Assembly (NCBI RefSeq): GCF_018860565.1
Contig: NZ_JAHKPS010000012.1
Coordinates: forward strand, 23,787 to 87,786
Direction: 5' to 3'
DNA length: 64,000 nucleotides
Origin: Winogradskyella psychrotolerans
Lineage (GTDB): Bacteria > Bacteroidota > Bacteroidia > Flavobacteriales > Flavobacteriaceae
Under the pieces are notes generated by a model. That model was not told the DNA's origin. It searched no databases and saw only the letters and a list, made by a program, of their open reading frames with translations. Shown here in pieces: positions 1 through 9,374 of this stretch; the first letter of the stretch is position 1; each line of letters opens with the position of its first letter. Made by a program: the position numbers and the translations under genes.

Positions 1-2
1 TC

Positions 3-254
3 GCAGAAAGTAATAATACAGTGGTCATTGAAGGGAACCATTATTTTCCTCATGAGAGTTTAAATAAAGCGTTTTTTAAACCAAGTGATTTACACTCTAC
101 ATGTCCATGGAAGGGTAAAGCATCTTATTACACATTAGAAGTAAATGGGAAAGAAAATAATGATGCAGCTTGGTATTATGAGAATCCATCAGAGTTAGCA
201 AAAGGAATAAAAAATCACGTTGCTTTTTGGAGAGGAGTAGAGGTCACAGAATAA
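3..254 (+). CDS. DUF427 domain protein, 5' end cut by window
   Basis: The frame is open to the left edge of the window, so this is the C-terminal part of a longer gene. The GTG at 21 is an internal valine: the in-frame residues before it (AESNNTV) match the usual DUF427 beginning, and only about ten residues should be missing. Visible family marks are EGNHYFP near the start and a central CPWKG motif followed by a Y/W-rich stretch. DUF427 proteins are small beta-rich proteins of unknown biochemical role. It ends 16 bp before the MsrA-like gene and probably belongs to the same operon, whose other members deal with thiol and oxidant chemistry. The family call is firm; the function is unknown. 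Confidence 0.85.
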   Translation, partial: AESNNTVVIEGNHYFPHESLNKAFFKPSDLHSTCPWKGKASYYTLEVNGKENNDAAWYYENPSELAKGIKNHVAFWRGVEVTE

Positions 255-270
255 AGCGTTGTAAATAGTA

Positions 271-795
271 ATGAGGCACTTTGAAAAAATAGGATTTGGT
301 GGAGGATGTCATTGGTGTACAGAGGCTGTATTTCAGTCTCTTATTGGTGTAGAACAAGTACAGCAAGGTTGGATTGCTTCAAGCGGAGATAATGCTACAT
401 TGTCTGAAGCGGTAATTGTAAATTATAATGCAGCTTTAATTTCGTTAGAGGTTTTAATTGAAATTCATTTGTACACGCATAAAAGTACATCGGATCATAG
501 CATGCGCCAAAAATACCGTTCAGCAATTTATGTTTTTGATAAAATTAAAGAAAACAAGGTGTTAAACGTGCTTAAAACACTGCAATCTAAATTTAATAAT
601 AAGTTAGTCACGCAAGTGCTTCCATTTTCAGAGTTTAAACCTTCAAGAGAAGCAATTTCAAATTACTATTATAAAAATCCTAACAAACCATTTTGTGAAA
701 CCTTTATTAATCCAAAATTAAAATTGCTTTTAGAAAGGTTTGGTAACTATACCGACATAAGTAAAACAGTACATTTAAATATTAAAGTATCATGA
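271..795 (+). CDS. MsrA-like peptide methionine sulfoxide reductase, variant
   Basis: MsrA enzymes reduce the S-epimer of methionine sulfoxide using a cysteine nucleophile. The N-terminus carries GGGCHWCTE (nucleophile C13, second cysteine C16), where classical MsrA has GCFW. The central motif is also unusual: [15 protein letters not shown] replaces the common DPTxxNRQGxDxGxQYRSAIY block, keeping only the YRSAIY end. At 174 aa it has normal MsrA length, and the C-terminal half matches the family layout ([11 protein letters not shown]). It overlaps the next gene by 4 bp, which implies translational coupling. The fold is clear. Substrate preference of this divergent branch is uncertain; a free or low-molecular-weight sulfoxide is possible. 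Confidence 0.85.
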   Translation: MRHFEKIGFGGGCHWCTEAVFQSLIGVEQVQQGWIASSGDNATLSEAVIVNYNAALISLEVLIEIHLYTHKSTSDHSMRQKYRSAIYVFDKIKENKVLNVLKTLQSKFNNKLVTQVLPFSEFKPSREAISNYYYKNPNKPFCETFINPKLKLLLERFGNYTDISKTVHLNIKVS

Positions 796-2015
796 AAAGT
801 AACAGAATAAAAATAAAAAATAATAAAGGCTATACACTAGCTGCGCATTTAGAATTACCAGCCAATCAAAAGCCAAATTACTTTGCCGTTTTTGCACATT
901 GTTTTTCATGTACAAGTAATTTAAATGCAACAAGAAATATTTCAAGAGCCTTAACAGCACATGGTTTTGGTGTTGTACGGTTTGATTTTACAGGTTTAGG
1001 TAGAAGTGAAGGAGAATTTGCTGAAAGTCATTTCTCAGCAAACGTAGATGATTTAATTGCCGTGAATGATTATATTACAGAACAATTTAAAGCTCCTAGT
1101 TTATTAGTAGGACATTCTTTAGGTGGAGCAGCGGTTATAGTTGCAGCATCCAAATTAGAAAATATTAAAGCGGTTGCAACTATAGGTGCACCAGCAACTG
1201 TAGAGCACGTAACACAGCATTTTTCGCACAATATAGATGAGGTTGCAGATAAAGGAGAGGTGGAAATAAATATTGGTGGACGACCATTTAAGGTAAATCA
1301 AGAGTTTATTAAAGATTTTAGTAAAACCGATTTGCCAACGATAACAAAAAACCTACGCAAACCCATACTCATAATGCATGCTCCTTTTGATAGTATTGTT
1401 GGCGTAGAAAATGCACAACAGTTGTATTTAAAAGCAATGCACCCAAAAAGTTTTGTGAGTTTGCATGATGCAGATCATTTGCTTTCAAGTTCAAAAGATA
1501 GCACGTATGTAGGTCGTATGATTGGAGAATGGGTTAAACTGTATATACCACAGTTAGAAAACAAAATGCTTAGTACAGAAGATGAACAATTAGTGGCACA
1601 TCTTAATTTAAAAGAGAATAATTTTACAACGCAGCTTCAAACTAAAAATCACACTTTTGTTGGCGACGAGCCTGCTAGTGTTGGTGGAGACGATTTTGGA
1701 CCGTCTCCTTATGAATATTTAAATGCAGCTATTGCCACATGCACGGCTATGACTTTAAAGTTGTATGCAGAGCGAAAAAAATGGGATTTGCAGGAAGTCT
1801 TTGTGTATATTTCTCATGCACGTAAACATAGTGACGAATTAATGTTGGATATTGAAAAACCAGGGTATTTAGACCATATTTCTAAGCGTTTAAAATTTGT
1901 TGGAAATTTAGACGACAAGCAGAAACAACGCTTAAAGGAAATTGCTTATAAGTGTCCTGTTCATAAAACAGTAGCTAGCGAAGTAATATTTGACACTAAA
2001 ATAATAGAATCATAG
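792..2015 (+). CDS. Bifunctional alpha/beta hydrolase-OsmC fusion protein
   Basis: Two domains are fused in 407 aa. Residues 1-255 form an alpha/beta hydrolase with nucleophile elbow GHSLGG (S109) and likely acid and base D200 and H229. Residues 265-405 form an OsmC/Ohr-type domain with the two redox cysteines C317 (in ATCTAMTLK) and C388 (in KCPVHKT). OsmC-type domains reduce organic hydroperoxides through this cysteine pair. This fusion is a recognised architecture in bacteria; the natural hydrolase substrate is not known. The ATG overlaps the upstream stop by 4 bp, and the downstream EgtB-like gene starts 1 bp after this stop, so the genes are co-transcribed. The context suggests thiol and peroxide defence. 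Confidence 0.93.
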   Translation: MKSNRIKIKNNKGYTLAAHLELPANQKPNYFAVFAHCFSCTSNLNATRNISRALTAHGFGVVRFDFTGLGRSEGEFAESHFSANVDDLIAVNDYITEQFKAPSLLVGHSLGGAAVIVAASKLENIKAVATIGAPATVEHVTQHFSHNIDEVADKGEVEINIGGRPFKVNQEFIKDFSKTDLPTITKNLRKPILIMHAPFDSIVGVENAQQLYLKAMHPKSFVSLHDADHLLSSSKDSTYVGRMIGEWVKLYIPQLENKMLSTEDEQLVAHLNLKENNFTTQLQTKNHTFVGDEPASVGGDDFGPSPYEYLNAAIATCTAMTLKLYAERKKWDLQEVFVYISHARKHSDELMLDIEKPGYLDHISKRLKFVGNLDDKQKQRLKEIAYKCPVHKTVASEVIFDTKIIES

Positions 2016-2016
2016 T

Positions 2017-3171
2017 TTGGATACAACAGCCTTAATTACAAAGTTTAAAACAACAAGAAATGCAACAGAAGAGATTTGTAAACCTCTAGAAATCGAAGAT
2101 TATTCGGTTCAGCCTATTGTAGATGTGTCGCCACCTAAATGGCATTTAGCACATAGCACATGGTTTTTTGAGCAGTTTGTTCTTAAAGCTTTCAAAAAAG
2201 GATATACCGTTTTTAATGATGATTTTGCTTACCTTTTTAATAGTTACTACAATAATGCAGGCGAACGTGTGTTGAGACCAAATAGAGGTTTAATGACGCG
2301 ACCAACTGTAAAAGAGGTTTACGCTTATCGTAAGTTTGTAACGCAAAATGTTATTGATTTATTAACTGAAAATAGCTCAGTGGCCTTATTAGAACTGCTT
2401 GAAATAGGTATTAATCACGAGCAGCAACATCAAGAGCTGTTGGCTTATGATATTAAATATATTTTAGGACATCAACCTACATTCCCTAAATATGATACTC
2501 ATTTTGTACTTTTAGAAGCACAGGAAAAACAAGAATTTATTCCTATTGAAGAAGGAGTTTATGAAATAGGCCATAAACGCAATGATTTCTGTTTTGATAA
2601 TGAATTAGGCGTTCACAAAGTATATATTCATCCTTTTGAAATTTCAAATCAACTTATAACCAACAAAGCATATCTCGAATTCATTGAAGCTGGAGGTTAT
2701 CAGGATTTTAATTTGTGGCATGCAGAAGGCTGGGATTTTATTAATAACAATAACATAAAAGCACCTCTATATTGGCATTTTACTAATGGTAAGTGGCATT
2801 ATTACAATTGTAATGGTTTGGAAGCGATTAAATTAAATGAACCTGTAATGCACATTAGTTATTATGAAGCCTTTGCTTTTGCAGAATGGAAAGGTATGCG
2901 CTTACCAACAGAATTTGAGTGGGAAGTAGCGTCTTCAAAATTTAATTGGGGCGCCTTATGGGAATGGACCGCAAGTGCTTATCAACCGTATCCAAATTTT
3001 ATAAAAGCAGATGGAGCACTTGGAGAATACAACGGTAAATTTATGATAGGGCTTCAGGTATTAAGAGGTGCCTCTATAGCAACAGCAAAAAATCATAGCA
3101 GACACACCTACAGAAACTTTTTTCATCCGAGTTTACAATGGATGTTTTCAGGAATTAGACTTGTAAAATAA
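2017..3171 (+). CDS. egtB: EgtB-type sulfoxide synthase (iron-dependent)
   Basis: EgtB couples cysteine or gamma-glutamylcysteine to trimethylhistidine with O2 in ergothioneine synthesis. The N-terminal DinB-like domain carries the iron ligands: NHEQQHQE gives H134 and H138, and the third histidine lies in PKWHLAHSTWFFE (residues 40-52). The C-terminal FGE/SUMF1-like domain (about 175-384) ends with the LWEWTASAYQPYP and LRGAS...RHTYRNFF signatures. A TTG start is chosen because the conserved N-terminus begins there and no ATG occurs before the iron-binding region; it lies 1 bp after the upstream stop. The next gene, EgtD, follows after 1 bp. No EgtC or EgtE homologue is in the window, so the thiol donor and final C-S lyase step are open. 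A related 5-histidylcysteine sulfoxide route is an alternative. Confidence 0.92.
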   Translation: MDTTALITKFKTTRNATEEICKPLEIEDYSVQPIVDVSPPKWHLAHSTWFFEQFVLKAFKKGYTVFNDDFAYLFNSYYNNAGERVLRPNRGLMTRPTVKEVYAYRKFVTQNVIDLLTENSSVALLELLEIGINHEQQHQELLAYDIKYILGHQPTFPKYDTHFVLLEAQEKQEFIPIEEGVYEIGHKRNDFCFDNELGVHKVYIHPFEISNQLITNKAYLEFIEAGGYQDFNLWHAEGWDFINNNNIKAPLYWHFTNGKWHYYNCNGLEAIKLNEPVMHISYYEAFAFAEWKGMRLPTEFEWEVASSKFNWGALWEWTASAYQPYPNFIKADGALGEYNGKFMIGLQVLRGASIATAKNHSRHTYRNFFHPSLQWMFSGIRLVK

Positions 3172-3172
3172 T

Positions 3173-4114
3173 ATGAATGCACAATTTAAAAAAGACTTAA
3201 TAGAAGGGCTTTCTAAAGAACAAAAAACGCTTTCGTCTAAATATTTTTACGACGATGCTGGCAGCCGGATTTTTCAGGAAATTATGAATATGCCTGAATA
3301 TTATCTAACTAATAGCGAGTTTGAAATTTTGTCTTTACAGGCGAAGCAAATTATTGAAGCCTTAAATTTTAACGAACCCTTCAATATTATAGAGTTAGGT
3401 GCAGGTGATGGCTTTAAGACTTTTAAACTACTGGAATACTTGGTAAATAATAATATCAATTTTCATTATGTACCAATAGATATTTCCCAAGGAGCTATGG
3501 ATGATTTAACAGGGAAATTGAAACAAAAATTACCACAGCTATCTATTCATCCAAGGGTTGGCGATTATTTTGAAGTACTTTCAAAAGAAAATATGCAAAC
3601 CAAGATTCCTAGTTTATTATTGTTTTTAGGAAGTAATGTTGGAAATTACTCTAAGAATGAAGCTGTATCGCTTATGGAGCTGTTTAATAGTAATATGAAG
3701 CAAGGTGATAAATTGCTTTTAGGTGTAGATTTAAAAAAGAATCCTATAACAATTCAGAATGCTTATTTTGATAAGCATGGCATTACTAAACGGTTTAATA
3801 TTAATTTGCTTTTACGTATCAATCGTGAGTTTGATGCCGATTTTAAAATAGATGATTTCGATTTTTATTGTCATTATAATCCAATAAATGGCGAAGTGCG
3901 TAGTTATATAGTAAGTCTTCGTAATCAGAAAGTAGAATTGAAAAAAATTAACGAAAGTTTCGATTTTACTTATGACGAGTTAATCTGGACGGAATTATCT
4001 AAGAAATATAGTCTTAAAGGTATTGAAGAGCTTGCTAAGGATAGTAATTTTAAAGTTAAAAATCATTTTTTAGATTGTAAACACTATTTTACGGATACAT
4101 TATTAATAAAATAA
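3173..4114 (+). CDS. egtD: L-histidine N-alpha-methyltransferase EgtD
   Basis: EgtD trimethylates the alpha-amino group of histidine using S-adenosylmethionine, giving hercynine, the substrate of EgtB. The 313-aa length is typical. The N-terminus has the family motif KYFYDDAGSRIFQEI followed by PEYYLTNSE, and the SAM-binding loop is IELGAGDGFKT. LFLGSNVGNY is another EgtD/DUF2260 signature. The ATG lies 1 bp after the EgtB stop, so the two enzymes are translationally coupled. It is the last gene of the operon: the next plus-strand gene starts 222 bp later. The pairing with EgtB makes the assignment strong. Confidence 0.93.
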   Translation: MNAQFKKDLIEGLSKEQKTLSSKYFYDDAGSRIFQEIMNMPEYYLTNSEFEILSLQAKQIIEALNFNEPFNIIELGAGDGFKTFKLLEYLVNNNINFHYVPIDISQGAMDDLTGKLKQKLPQLSIHPRVGDYFEVLSKENMQTKIPSLLLFLGSNVGNYSKNEAVSLMELFNSNMKQGDKLLLGVDLKKNPITIQNAYFDKHGITKRFNINLLLRINREFDADFKIDDFDFYCHYNPINGEVRSYIVSLRNQKVELKKINESFDFTYDELIWTELSKKYSLKGIEELAKDSNFKVKNHFLDCKHYFTDTLLIK

Positions 4115-4336
4115 AAATGTAGAAAATTTCTTAATCAAAAGTCGCTACGTTTTAAGATCTAGTGTAATAAATAGAATATTTATCAATTTCATAGGTTTTT
4201 AGTACAAATCATATGAATTGGTCCTATATTTTTTAGGATTTAAACTTCTTTTATTATTATTCCATAAGATGTAATTTAAAGAATATAGAAATTGTATTTT
4301 GCGGAAAATGACTACAACTAAAAAAAAATATAATAA

Positions 4337-5269
4337 ATGGATTTTACTAATCCTCTCGTTTACGGAGTTCCTTGTTTCTTGGGTTTTATAGCTCTTGAGC
4401 TTTCTTATAGCAAAACATTTGATAATAAAAACCTATATAAATGGAGGGATTTAGTATCGAGTTTATCACTGGGAATAGGGTCAGCAGTACTTGGTGCACT
4501 TTTAAAAACTGTTTCTGTAATGTTGGTTTTTAATTTTGCTTACGAGGTTTTTAACCCTATGGTAGACGGAGTTAGAACTAATATAATGGGATGGGATTCC
4601 TTTGGTTATGCTTGGTATATTTGGGTAATATGTATGCTCTTAGATGATTTTTCTTATTATTGGTTTCATCGCCAAAACCATATGGTTAGGATATTTTGGG
4701 CAGCGCATATTGTACATCATTCTTCTGATAATTTTAATTTAGGAACTGCTGTTAGAAATGGTTGGTTTACATTGTTTTATAAACCCTTTTTTTATGTGTG
4801 GATTGTTATGATTGGTTTTCCGCCAGCAATGCTTTTATTTTGTTTAGGTCTTGAGTCTTTATGGCAATTTCAGCTTCATACGCAGTATGTTAAAAAATTA
4901 GGATTCTTTGATAAGTTTCTAAATACACATACCATGCACCAAGTGCATCACGCTAGAAATATTGAATATATGGATAAAAACCATGGAGGTATTCTTAATA
5001 TTTTTGATCGTGTTTTTGGAACTTGGAAAGAATTAGACGATGACGTTGATATTGAATACGGAGTTTCAACACCTCCAAATTCCTATAATATCTTTATAAT
5101 TCTAACTCATGAATACAAAAATATTTGGGAGGACATGAAAAAATCTAAGCAATGGAAACACAAGTTTATGTATGTTTTTGGTCCACCAGGTTGGAGTCAC
5201 GACGGAAGTACATTAACCATAAAACAAATAAGAAACGAACAAGCTAAAAATGTTTCTAAGGTAAAGTAA
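4337..5269 (+). CDS. Sterol desaturase / fatty acid hydroxylase family protein
   Basis: This is an integral membrane di-iron enzyme of the fatty-acid-hydroxylase superfamily. The histidine clusters that bind the two irons are visible: H111 and H115 (HRQNH), H124/H127/H128 (HIVHH), and a C-terminal HTMHQVHH cluster near residue 200. About four hydrophobic segments surround them (residues 8-25, 45-70, 90-105, 145-175). The 310-aa length is normal. Family members hydroxylate or desaturate sterols, carotenoids or lipids, or cleave alkylglycerols; the substrate here cannot be told. It stands alone between a 222-bp upstream gap and a convergent SLC13 gene. Confidence 0.88.
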   Translation: MDFTNPLVYGVPCFLGFIALELSYSKTFDNKNLYKWRDLVSSLSLGIGSAVLGALLKTVSVMLVFNFAYEVFNPMVDGVRTNIMGWDSFGYAWYIWVICMLLDDFSYYWFHRQNHMVRIFWAAHIVHHSSDNFNLGTAVRNGWFTLFYKPFFYVWIVMIGFPPAMLLFCLGLESLWQFQLHTQYVKKLGFFDKFLNTHTMHQVHHARNIEYMDKNHGGILNIFDRVFGTWKELDDDVDIEYGVSTPPNSYNIFIILTHEYKNIWEDMKKSKQWKHKFMYVFGPPGWSHDGSTLTIKQIRNEQAKNVSKVK

Positions 5270-5291
5270 AGCGCTATGAAGGCTTAAACTT

Positions 5292-5315
5292 AAACACTTG
5301 TTGATGTGTTTTTTA
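5292..5315 (+). terminator. Weak stem-loop between convergent genes
   Basis: A 6-bp stem (AAACAC with GTGTTT), an 8-nt loop and a T-rich tail follow the desaturase gene. It sits between two convergent genes 48 bp apart and could end transcription of the plus-strand gene. Confidence 0.45.
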
Positions 5316-5316
5316 A

Positions 5317-7122
5317 TTAAAGAAGCGTTGATAAAACTAGTGTTCCTACAATCCAAAGTATCAAGGATAATACACCTCCAATAATTAAGAAGTGTTTAAA
5401 CTTATAAGCACCAGTACCATAAATAAGCGTGTTAGTTTGATAGCCAACAGGAGTGAAAAAACTAAAATTAGCTCCAAACATAACGGCTAATAAAAATGGT
5501 TTGATATCTAAATTCAAACCGCTAGCTACGGCAATAGCAATTGGTGCCATAATAATAGCTGTGGCATTGTTAGAAATAACTCCAGACATAAGCATAGTAA
5601 TACCAAATAAAATACCTAAAACTACCATTGGAGTTTGATTGCTCATTAAAACTAATAAATGTTTAGATAGCCAAGTATCTGCACCACTATTAGACATGGC
5701 AATGCCTAATGGAATCATTCCGGCTAATAAAAAAATAATTTGCCAATTGACTTTTTGGTAAACGCTTTCTAACTGAATAATATTAGTTAAGAGCATGGCG
5801 GAAACACCAACAAGGGACGCTGTTAGTATACTTAAAATGCTGCTTGCAGCTAGAGTAATGACTCCTAATAAAATAAAGAGCGCCATTGTTCTTTTAGATT
5901 TGGAAACATTGGGTTTAAACTCGTGTTCGTTTAGTATAGCAATATTTTTAATATTATATAAGTCTGAAATTTTATGTTCTTGCATTTCAAGTAGTATACG
6001 ATCACCAGGCTTAAGATTGATGTCTTTTATGTTTTTACGTAATAAACGTTCTTTTGTATTTCTTATGTTTCTTCGCTTTTTTATAGCAATAGGATAAGCT
6101 CCTTGAAAAGACATACGACGTAGACCTCTTAATGTTTTACCAATAAGGTTGGAACCAGGAAGTATAAGCGTTTCTACATAGGTCATATCGTATTCAGAAG
6201 TAGCTTTGTCAGAATTTTGAGTTTGCTGTTTTTGTCGTTTTTCATTTAATATAAAGCCATTTCTTTTCATAAATGGTTGAAAATTTTCCAAGTTGCTCAT
6301 TAATACTAAACTATCGTTAGCTAATAGTTTTATGTATTTTCCAGGGTTGTTTATAACTTGGTTATTTCGAATTAGCTTTAAGATTTTTGCATCTTCATTA
6401 TTAAAAAAATCAATATCACCTAATCTTTCTCCAATTAACGGTGCATCCTTAGTCACTTTAACTGTAAAAACATAAGATTCAATATTGTAATCTTTAGATA
6501 AATTGCTTTGTTTTTTCTTTGGTAAAAAGGGAGAAGCAATCGTCATAATTACCAATCCAATTATAAAGAAAACAAGACCATATAAAGAGAATTCAAAGAA
6601 ACTAAAAGCTTCAATACCATGTTTTTTTGCAATAGAATTCACTAATAAATTAGTAGAAGTACCCATTAAAGTACAGCTTCCACCCAATATACCAGCAAAA
6701 GAAATAGGCATTAACAAACGCGATGATGAAAACCCGTATTTTTCAGATAGTTGATTAACTATTTTTATAAAGATAATTACAACTGCAGTTGTACTTATAA
6801 AAGCTGAAATACCCGCTGATATAACCATAAATGCAGGTGTGAGTAAAATAAGAGGAAGGATGCTTAATTTTTTAATACCATCAGATATTAGTTGTATTAC
6901 ACCATTTTCTTCAAGGCCAACAGCTAAAATCATTAAGGCTAATATGGTAATTGTAGCTGGGTTAGCAAAACCACTAATAGCTTCCTCAGGAGTAGCTAAT
7001 TGTGATAACACTAAAGCAACAATAATAAAGAACGAAATTTTATCTACAGGAAAGAATTCAGTAATAAAAAGCAGAATACTAACACCAATAATCGCAAAAA
7101 CCAATATAATAGGTAATTCCAT
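5317..7122 (-). CDS. SLC13-family permease with TrkA-C domains
   Basis: A 601-aa secondary transporter of the divalent anion:sodium symporter (SLC13/CitT) group. The membrane part is split: roughly 5 segments in residues 1-195 and another set in 415-601. Between them are two TrkA-C (RCK_C) regulatory domains, at about 212-285 and 312-390, each with the usual LKxGDxxLL-like pattern. Conserved SLC13 helical hairpin marks include GTSTN in the first half and SNNATA in the second. Proteins of this layout carry sulfate, dicarboxylates or related anions; the substrate is not evident. The gene is monocistronic: its 3' end faces the desaturase gene, and its 5' end is divergent from phospholipase A across 274 bp in which no clear operator was seen. 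Confidence 0.9.
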   Translation of the reverse strand: MELPIILVFAIIGVSILLFITEFFPVDKISFFIIVALVLSQLATPEEAISGFANPATITILALMILAVGLEENGVIQLISDGIKKLSILPLILLTPAFMVISAGISAFISTTAVVIIFIKIVNQLSEKYGFSSSRLLMPISFAGILGGSCTLMGTSTNLLVNSIAKKHGIEAFSFFEFSLYGLVFFIIGLVIMTIASPFLPKKKQSNLSKDYNIESYVFTVKVTKDAPLIGERLGDIDFFNNEDAKILKLIRNNQVINNPGKYIKLLANDSLVLMSNLENFQPFMKRNGFILNEKRQKQQTQNSDKATSEYDMTYVETLILPGSNLIGKTLRGLRRMSFQGAYPIAIKKRRNIRNTKERLLRKNIKDINLKPGDRILLEMQEHKISDLYNIKNIAILNEHEFKPNVSKSKRTMALFILLGVITLAASSILSILTASLVGVSAMLLTNIIQLESVYQKVNWQIIFLLAGMIPLGIAMSNSGADTWLSKHLLVLMSNQTPMVVLGILFGITMLMSGVISNNATAIIMAPIAIAVASGLNLDIKPFLLAVMFGANFSFFTPVGYQTNTLIYGTGAYKFKHFLIIGGVLSLILWIVGTLVLSTLL

Positions 7123-7396
7123 AAAAAGTAATGCGTTAAATTAATTGTCTTTTACTTATTGGTCTCATTCACTTTGCCTTAATAAGTTTAAACATAAGTT
7201 GAGGGTACTAAAGATAGTTATCAATTAAGTAAGTTTTGTAACTTAATTAGTAATATTTTTATCTCATTTAGAAGGTGTTAGAGCCACCAAAATAGTCTCT
7301 TTAAAATATTTATTTAAGGTATTTTCATTACTGTTTGAGTTAAGTAATTTCAAAATCTAAGCTTAAGTTTGTGTACTATTTTAGAATCTCATTTAT

Positions 7397-8239
7397 ATGA
7401 AACAATCTTTTTTTACAATTGTAGGTTTTCTTTTTATCGTTTTTACAGCTTCAGAAGTTAATTCGCAAAGCTATACAAAACAAGAGTTAAGAGATTCGAT
7501 TGCAAAGCTGCCTTATTTTTCAATTCATAAAGACAATTATTTTATTACTGGAGTACCAACAAATAAAACCATTAATAAGAATACGGCAAACGCAAAGTAT
7601 CAGATTAGTTTTAAACAAATTCTAACCAGAAGTCGTTTACCTTTAGATACTTATTTGTTTATGACTTATACGCAGCGGTCTTTTTGGAACATTTATAAAG
7701 AATCTTTTCCTTTTAGTGATATTAATTTTAATCCGTCAATTGCTTTAGGAAAGGCTTTTTTTGATAAAAATGATAAATTAAAAGGTATAGCCAATCTTTC
7801 GTTTGAACATGAGTCTAATGGTAGAGATAGTATTTTTTCTAGAAGTTGGAACCGTTTGAGCTTAGAATACACAACTAATGTTGCTAAAAACACTATTGGT
7901 AGGTTTAAAGTATGGGTGCCTTTTGGTTACAAGGAAGGAAATCCAGATTTATTAGAATACACAGGCTTAGGACAGATTAATCTTTCGCACATTATAAAGC
8001 CTGATAAGTTTTTTTTCGATGTAAGAGTTAGAAAAGGTCTAAATTTTGATCTAAAAGGATCAATTAGAACACGTGTTTATTTTAATCCATTTGATAATAA
8101 CATATCTAATCAATACTTAATGCTCGAATGGTTTTTAGGGCAAGCAGAGGGGATGTTAAATTATAAACAATCGCAAAGCATGATTAGAATAGGTTATGTT
8201 ATTAGGACCAATGAGTTTAGGTGGTTAGGAGGTAAATAG
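7397..8239 (+). CDS. pldA: Outer-membrane phospholipase A (OMPLA family)
   Basis: OMPLA is a calcium-dependent outer-membrane serine hydrolase that removes acyl chains from phospholipids misplaced in the outer leaflet. A signal peptide is visible (cleavage near residue 23, after VNS). The catalytic block HESNGRDSIFSRSWNR gives H138, S140 and N152, with the same spacing as E. coli PldA (H142, S144, N156). S148 in SRSWNR corresponds to the Ca-binding serine. Alternating hydrophobic strands continue to the C-terminus, consistent with a 12-stranded barrel. The 280-aa length fits. It is convergent with the next gene, with 5 bp between the stops. Confidence 0.92.
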   Translation: MKQSFFTIVGFLFIVFTASEVNSQSYTKQELRDSIAKLPYFSIHKDNYFITGVPTNKTINKNTANAKYQISFKQILTRSRLPLDTYLFMTYTQRSFWNIYKESFPFSDINFNPSIALGKAFFDKNDKLKGIANLSFEHESNGRDSIFSRSWNRLSLEYTTNVAKNTIGRFKVWVPFGYKEGNPDLLEYTGLGQINLSHIIKPDKFFFDVRVRKGLNFDLKGSIRTRVYFNPFDNNISNQYLMLEWFLGQAEGMLNYKQSQSMIRIGYVIRTNEFRWLGGK

Positions 8240-8244
8240 TAAAT

Positions 8245-9243
8245 TTAGTTTCCTTTTATTCTCTCCCATAAATCTTGCATTAATTTTTTTCCATCACGTT
8301 GCGTTTTTTCTTGTTCTATAAAATTAACATTTCCAGAAGCATCTACATCAATGAAGTATTTAAACACAAAGTTTTGAGATTGAGATTCCATATTCAATAG
8401 TCCAAATCGCAAGTCGTTATAGTATAATTTATCATCTATTTTGTTAATGGTGTACCAACCTTCAGAAATAGCAATCATACGTTTTACTTTTTCGTTTTCA
8501 ATTAGTTTTCCTAGCAGTTCATGGTTTTTAGGGTAACTTTCAAAGGTTATACCCTTAGTGTCAAAAAATGAATAATCGCCTAATAAGTATGCCTCTTTAG
8601 TTTCGACATTAGCGTTCCATAAAATGGTATTTAAAGGAGAAGGTCTAATATCTATTTCTTGGTAATTAATATCTTGGGTTTGTAAGGCGCTCTCAAAATG
8701 ATTTAAAGCTGCGTCTTTTAAAACAAAGGTTAAGGCTAAATAGGCTGTGCTTATAGTTAATCCAATACCATTATAAAGTTTTCTTTTTTTAGATGTTCGT
8801 TTTTGAAACATCGTTAAAATTAAGAATACTAAAAAAGGTAAGGTGTAAAGTGGGTCAATTACAAAAATGGTTTTAAAAGCCAATCTTATATCCAAAGGCC
8901 AAAATAGTTGTGTGCCCCAAGTCGTATGTGCATCTAATATAGGATGTGTTATCAATGCCCAGAAAAATAACCAAGACCAACCTTTAAAGTCCTTATACTT
9001 TTCGTAACGAGATACTAACCAACCAAAAATAGGAGCAAAGAGCACTGAAAAAACAATAGAATGAGTAAAGCCGCGATGAATCGCCAAAGCCGAAACCGTA
9101 TCTGTAAAATGAGAAGCAAAAATATCTAGATCTGGTATCGTACCTGCGATAGCACCATATAAAATAGCTTTATTGCCTACTTTGTTTCCTAAGACAGCCT
9201 CGCCTACAGCTGCACCTAAAACGATTTGTGTGAGTGAATCCAT
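8245..9243 (-). CDS. Membrane-bound metal-dependent hydrolase, YdjM family
   Basis: A 332-aa inner-membrane protein of the YdjM/DUF457 family. Starting MDSLTQIVLGAAVGEA, it has the family motifs AGTIPDLDIF, HRGFTHSI and HPILDAHTTWGTQ, whose Asp and His residues suggest metal binding. About four to five membrane segments occupy the first 180 residues, followed by a soluble C-terminal domain of about 150 residues. In E. coli ydjM is SOS-controlled; no LexA-like box is evident here. The physiological substrate of the family is unknown. It diverges from the diheme lipoprotein gene across 131 bp. Confidence 0.85.
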   Translation of the reverse strand: MDSLTQIVLGAAVGEAVLGNKVGNKAILYGAIAGTIPDLDIFASHFTDTVSALAIHRGFTHSIVFSVLFAPIFGWLVSRYEKYKDFKGWSWLFFWALITHPILDAHTTWGTQLFWPLDIRLAFKTIFVIDPLYTLPFLVFLILTMFQKRTSKKRKLYNGIGLTISTAYLALTFVLKDAALNHFESALQTQDINYQEIDIRPSPLNTILWNANVETKEAYLLGDYSFFDTKGITFESYPKNHELLGKLIENEKVKRMIAISEGWYTINKIDDKLYYNDLRFGLLNMESQSQNFVFKYFIDVDASGNVNFIEQEKTQRDGKKLMQDLWERIKGN

Positions 9244-9314
9244 AATTGGATGTAAAAATACATTTTCTAATACAGAAAATTAGTATAATTTTTATAGTGC
9301 TTTTAAGCAGCATT

Positions 9315-9358
9315 GTAACATTAGTTACCTAAGTATTTCGTATTCCTTAGTATCTTTA
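9315..9358 (+). promoter_or_regulatory. CRP/FNR-like site and -7 element for diheme lipoprotein
   Basis: A perfect palindrome GTAAC-ATTA-GTTAC (9315-9328) precedes a Bacteroidota-type -7 element TATCTTTA (9351-9358). The distance from palindrome centre to -7 start is 29.5 bp, identical at four other promoters in this window. With a start near 9362 the palindrome is centred at about -40.5, the class II activator position. The reverse orientation shows no -7 element towards the YdjM gene. Confidence 0.8.
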
Positions 9359-9374
9359 TTCAAACTAAATTTGT

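Noticed and set aside
5453..7144. Several plus-strand frames of 60-101 codons opposite the SLC13 gene
   Set aside because: They lie entirely antisense to a well-supported transporter gene, have no family-like sequence and no ribosome-binding or promoter context.
9285..9292. Minus-strand promoter for the YdjM-like gene using the 9315 palindrome
   Set aside because: The sequence at the required distance (AAAATTAT on the minus strand) does not fit TAnnTTTG.
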